From Thermoplasmata archaeon (GTDB lineage Archaea > Thermoplasmatota > Thermoplasmata > Sysuiplasmatales > Sysuiplasmataceae): a stretch of 36,852 bases of DNA. A program made the position numbers and the translations under genes. The notes under the pieces are model-generated. The model was not told the origin of the DNA, ran no database searches, and worked only from the letters and a program-made list of their open reading frames with translations. The stretch's first letter is position 1; each line of letters opens with the position of its first letter. Where the stretch lies: NCBI GenBank assembly GCA_021796895.1, contig JAKABN010000005.1:1-36852 (forward strand), given 5' to 3'. This document shows, piece after piece, positions 36,603-36,852 of this stretch.

Positions 36603-36852
36603 GCAGGATAGCTTCAAGGATCATAGATGTGTCGGTGGCGGTCCGGGACGGAATGCCGATTTACGACGGCAATCCTCCGCTGTCGATGGAATGGGCCATG
36701 AGCATTGAGCGCGGCGATCAGGTCAACCTTACGCGCCTGAGTGAAGGCGTCCATACAGGAACGCACGTGGATGCGCCGTTCCATTTCATACAGAGCGGCA
36801 GGAAGATAGACGAGCTGGAAATGACGAGCTTCTTCTGCAACGTGCGGGTCAT
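36599..36852 (+). CDS. Cyclase-family (kynurenine formamidase-like) protein, truncated at window end
   Basis: ATGA overlap with GH15 stop; IIDVSVAVRDGMPIYDGNPPLSMEW...NLTRLSEGVHTGTHVDAPFHFIQSGRKIDEL (HxGTHxDxPxH). Confidence 0.88.
   Translation, partial: MSRIASRIIDVSVAVRDGMPIYDGNPPLSMEWAMSIERGDQVNLTRLSEGVHTGTHVDAPFHFIQSGRKIDELEMTSFFCNVRV

Noticed and set aside
1-36852. CRISPR arrays, rRNA or tRNA genes
   Set aside because: No regularly spaced repeats and no recognisable tRNA or rRNA sequences were seen by eye; the Cas4-like protein is not accompanied by other cas genes.

Overview
The window is a gene-dense archaeal chromosomal segment. Gene content and promoter layout (TATA-like boxes about 20-25 nt upstream of many start codons, suggesting leaderless transcripts) suggest a Thermoplasmata-type archaeon. 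Left to right it contains: the 3' end of gatB; secreted and membrane glycosylation-type genes (PKD protein, DUF2079, GT2-GtrA, polytopic GT-like protein); a decayed RHH/PIN toxin-antitoxin pair; an Lrp/AsnC regulator divergent from a TusA - SQR-like - DsrE-like - DUF1641 sulfur cluster; a 1351-aa multi-GAF/PAS/DUF835 protein; a saccharopine-dehydrogenase-like enzyme; a Cas4-like nuclease split over two overlapping ORFs, each with one TM helix, directly after an orphan IS200/IS605-like terminal hairpin; Amt; a nitrogen/branched-chain amino acid block on the minus strand (ilvB-ilvN-ilvC-glutamate synthase); and sugar genes (aldo/keto reductase, glucose dehydrogenase, GH15). The strongest candidate for something undescribed is the ilvB leader. 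A TATA box is followed at leaderless spacing by a 23-codon ORF (MKIGSASGTMTLGIIVDLLHFIT*) rich in Ile/Leu/Val. Its stop codon lies inside the left arm of a perfect 11-bp hairpin that abuts the ilvB Shine-Dalgarno. This looks like a leader-peptide attenuator or translational switch in an archaeon. The divergent promoter carries a second mini-ORF (MSILII*) ending at the SD of a 35-aa membrane protein gene. All calls are by eye from motifs; no database search was run.
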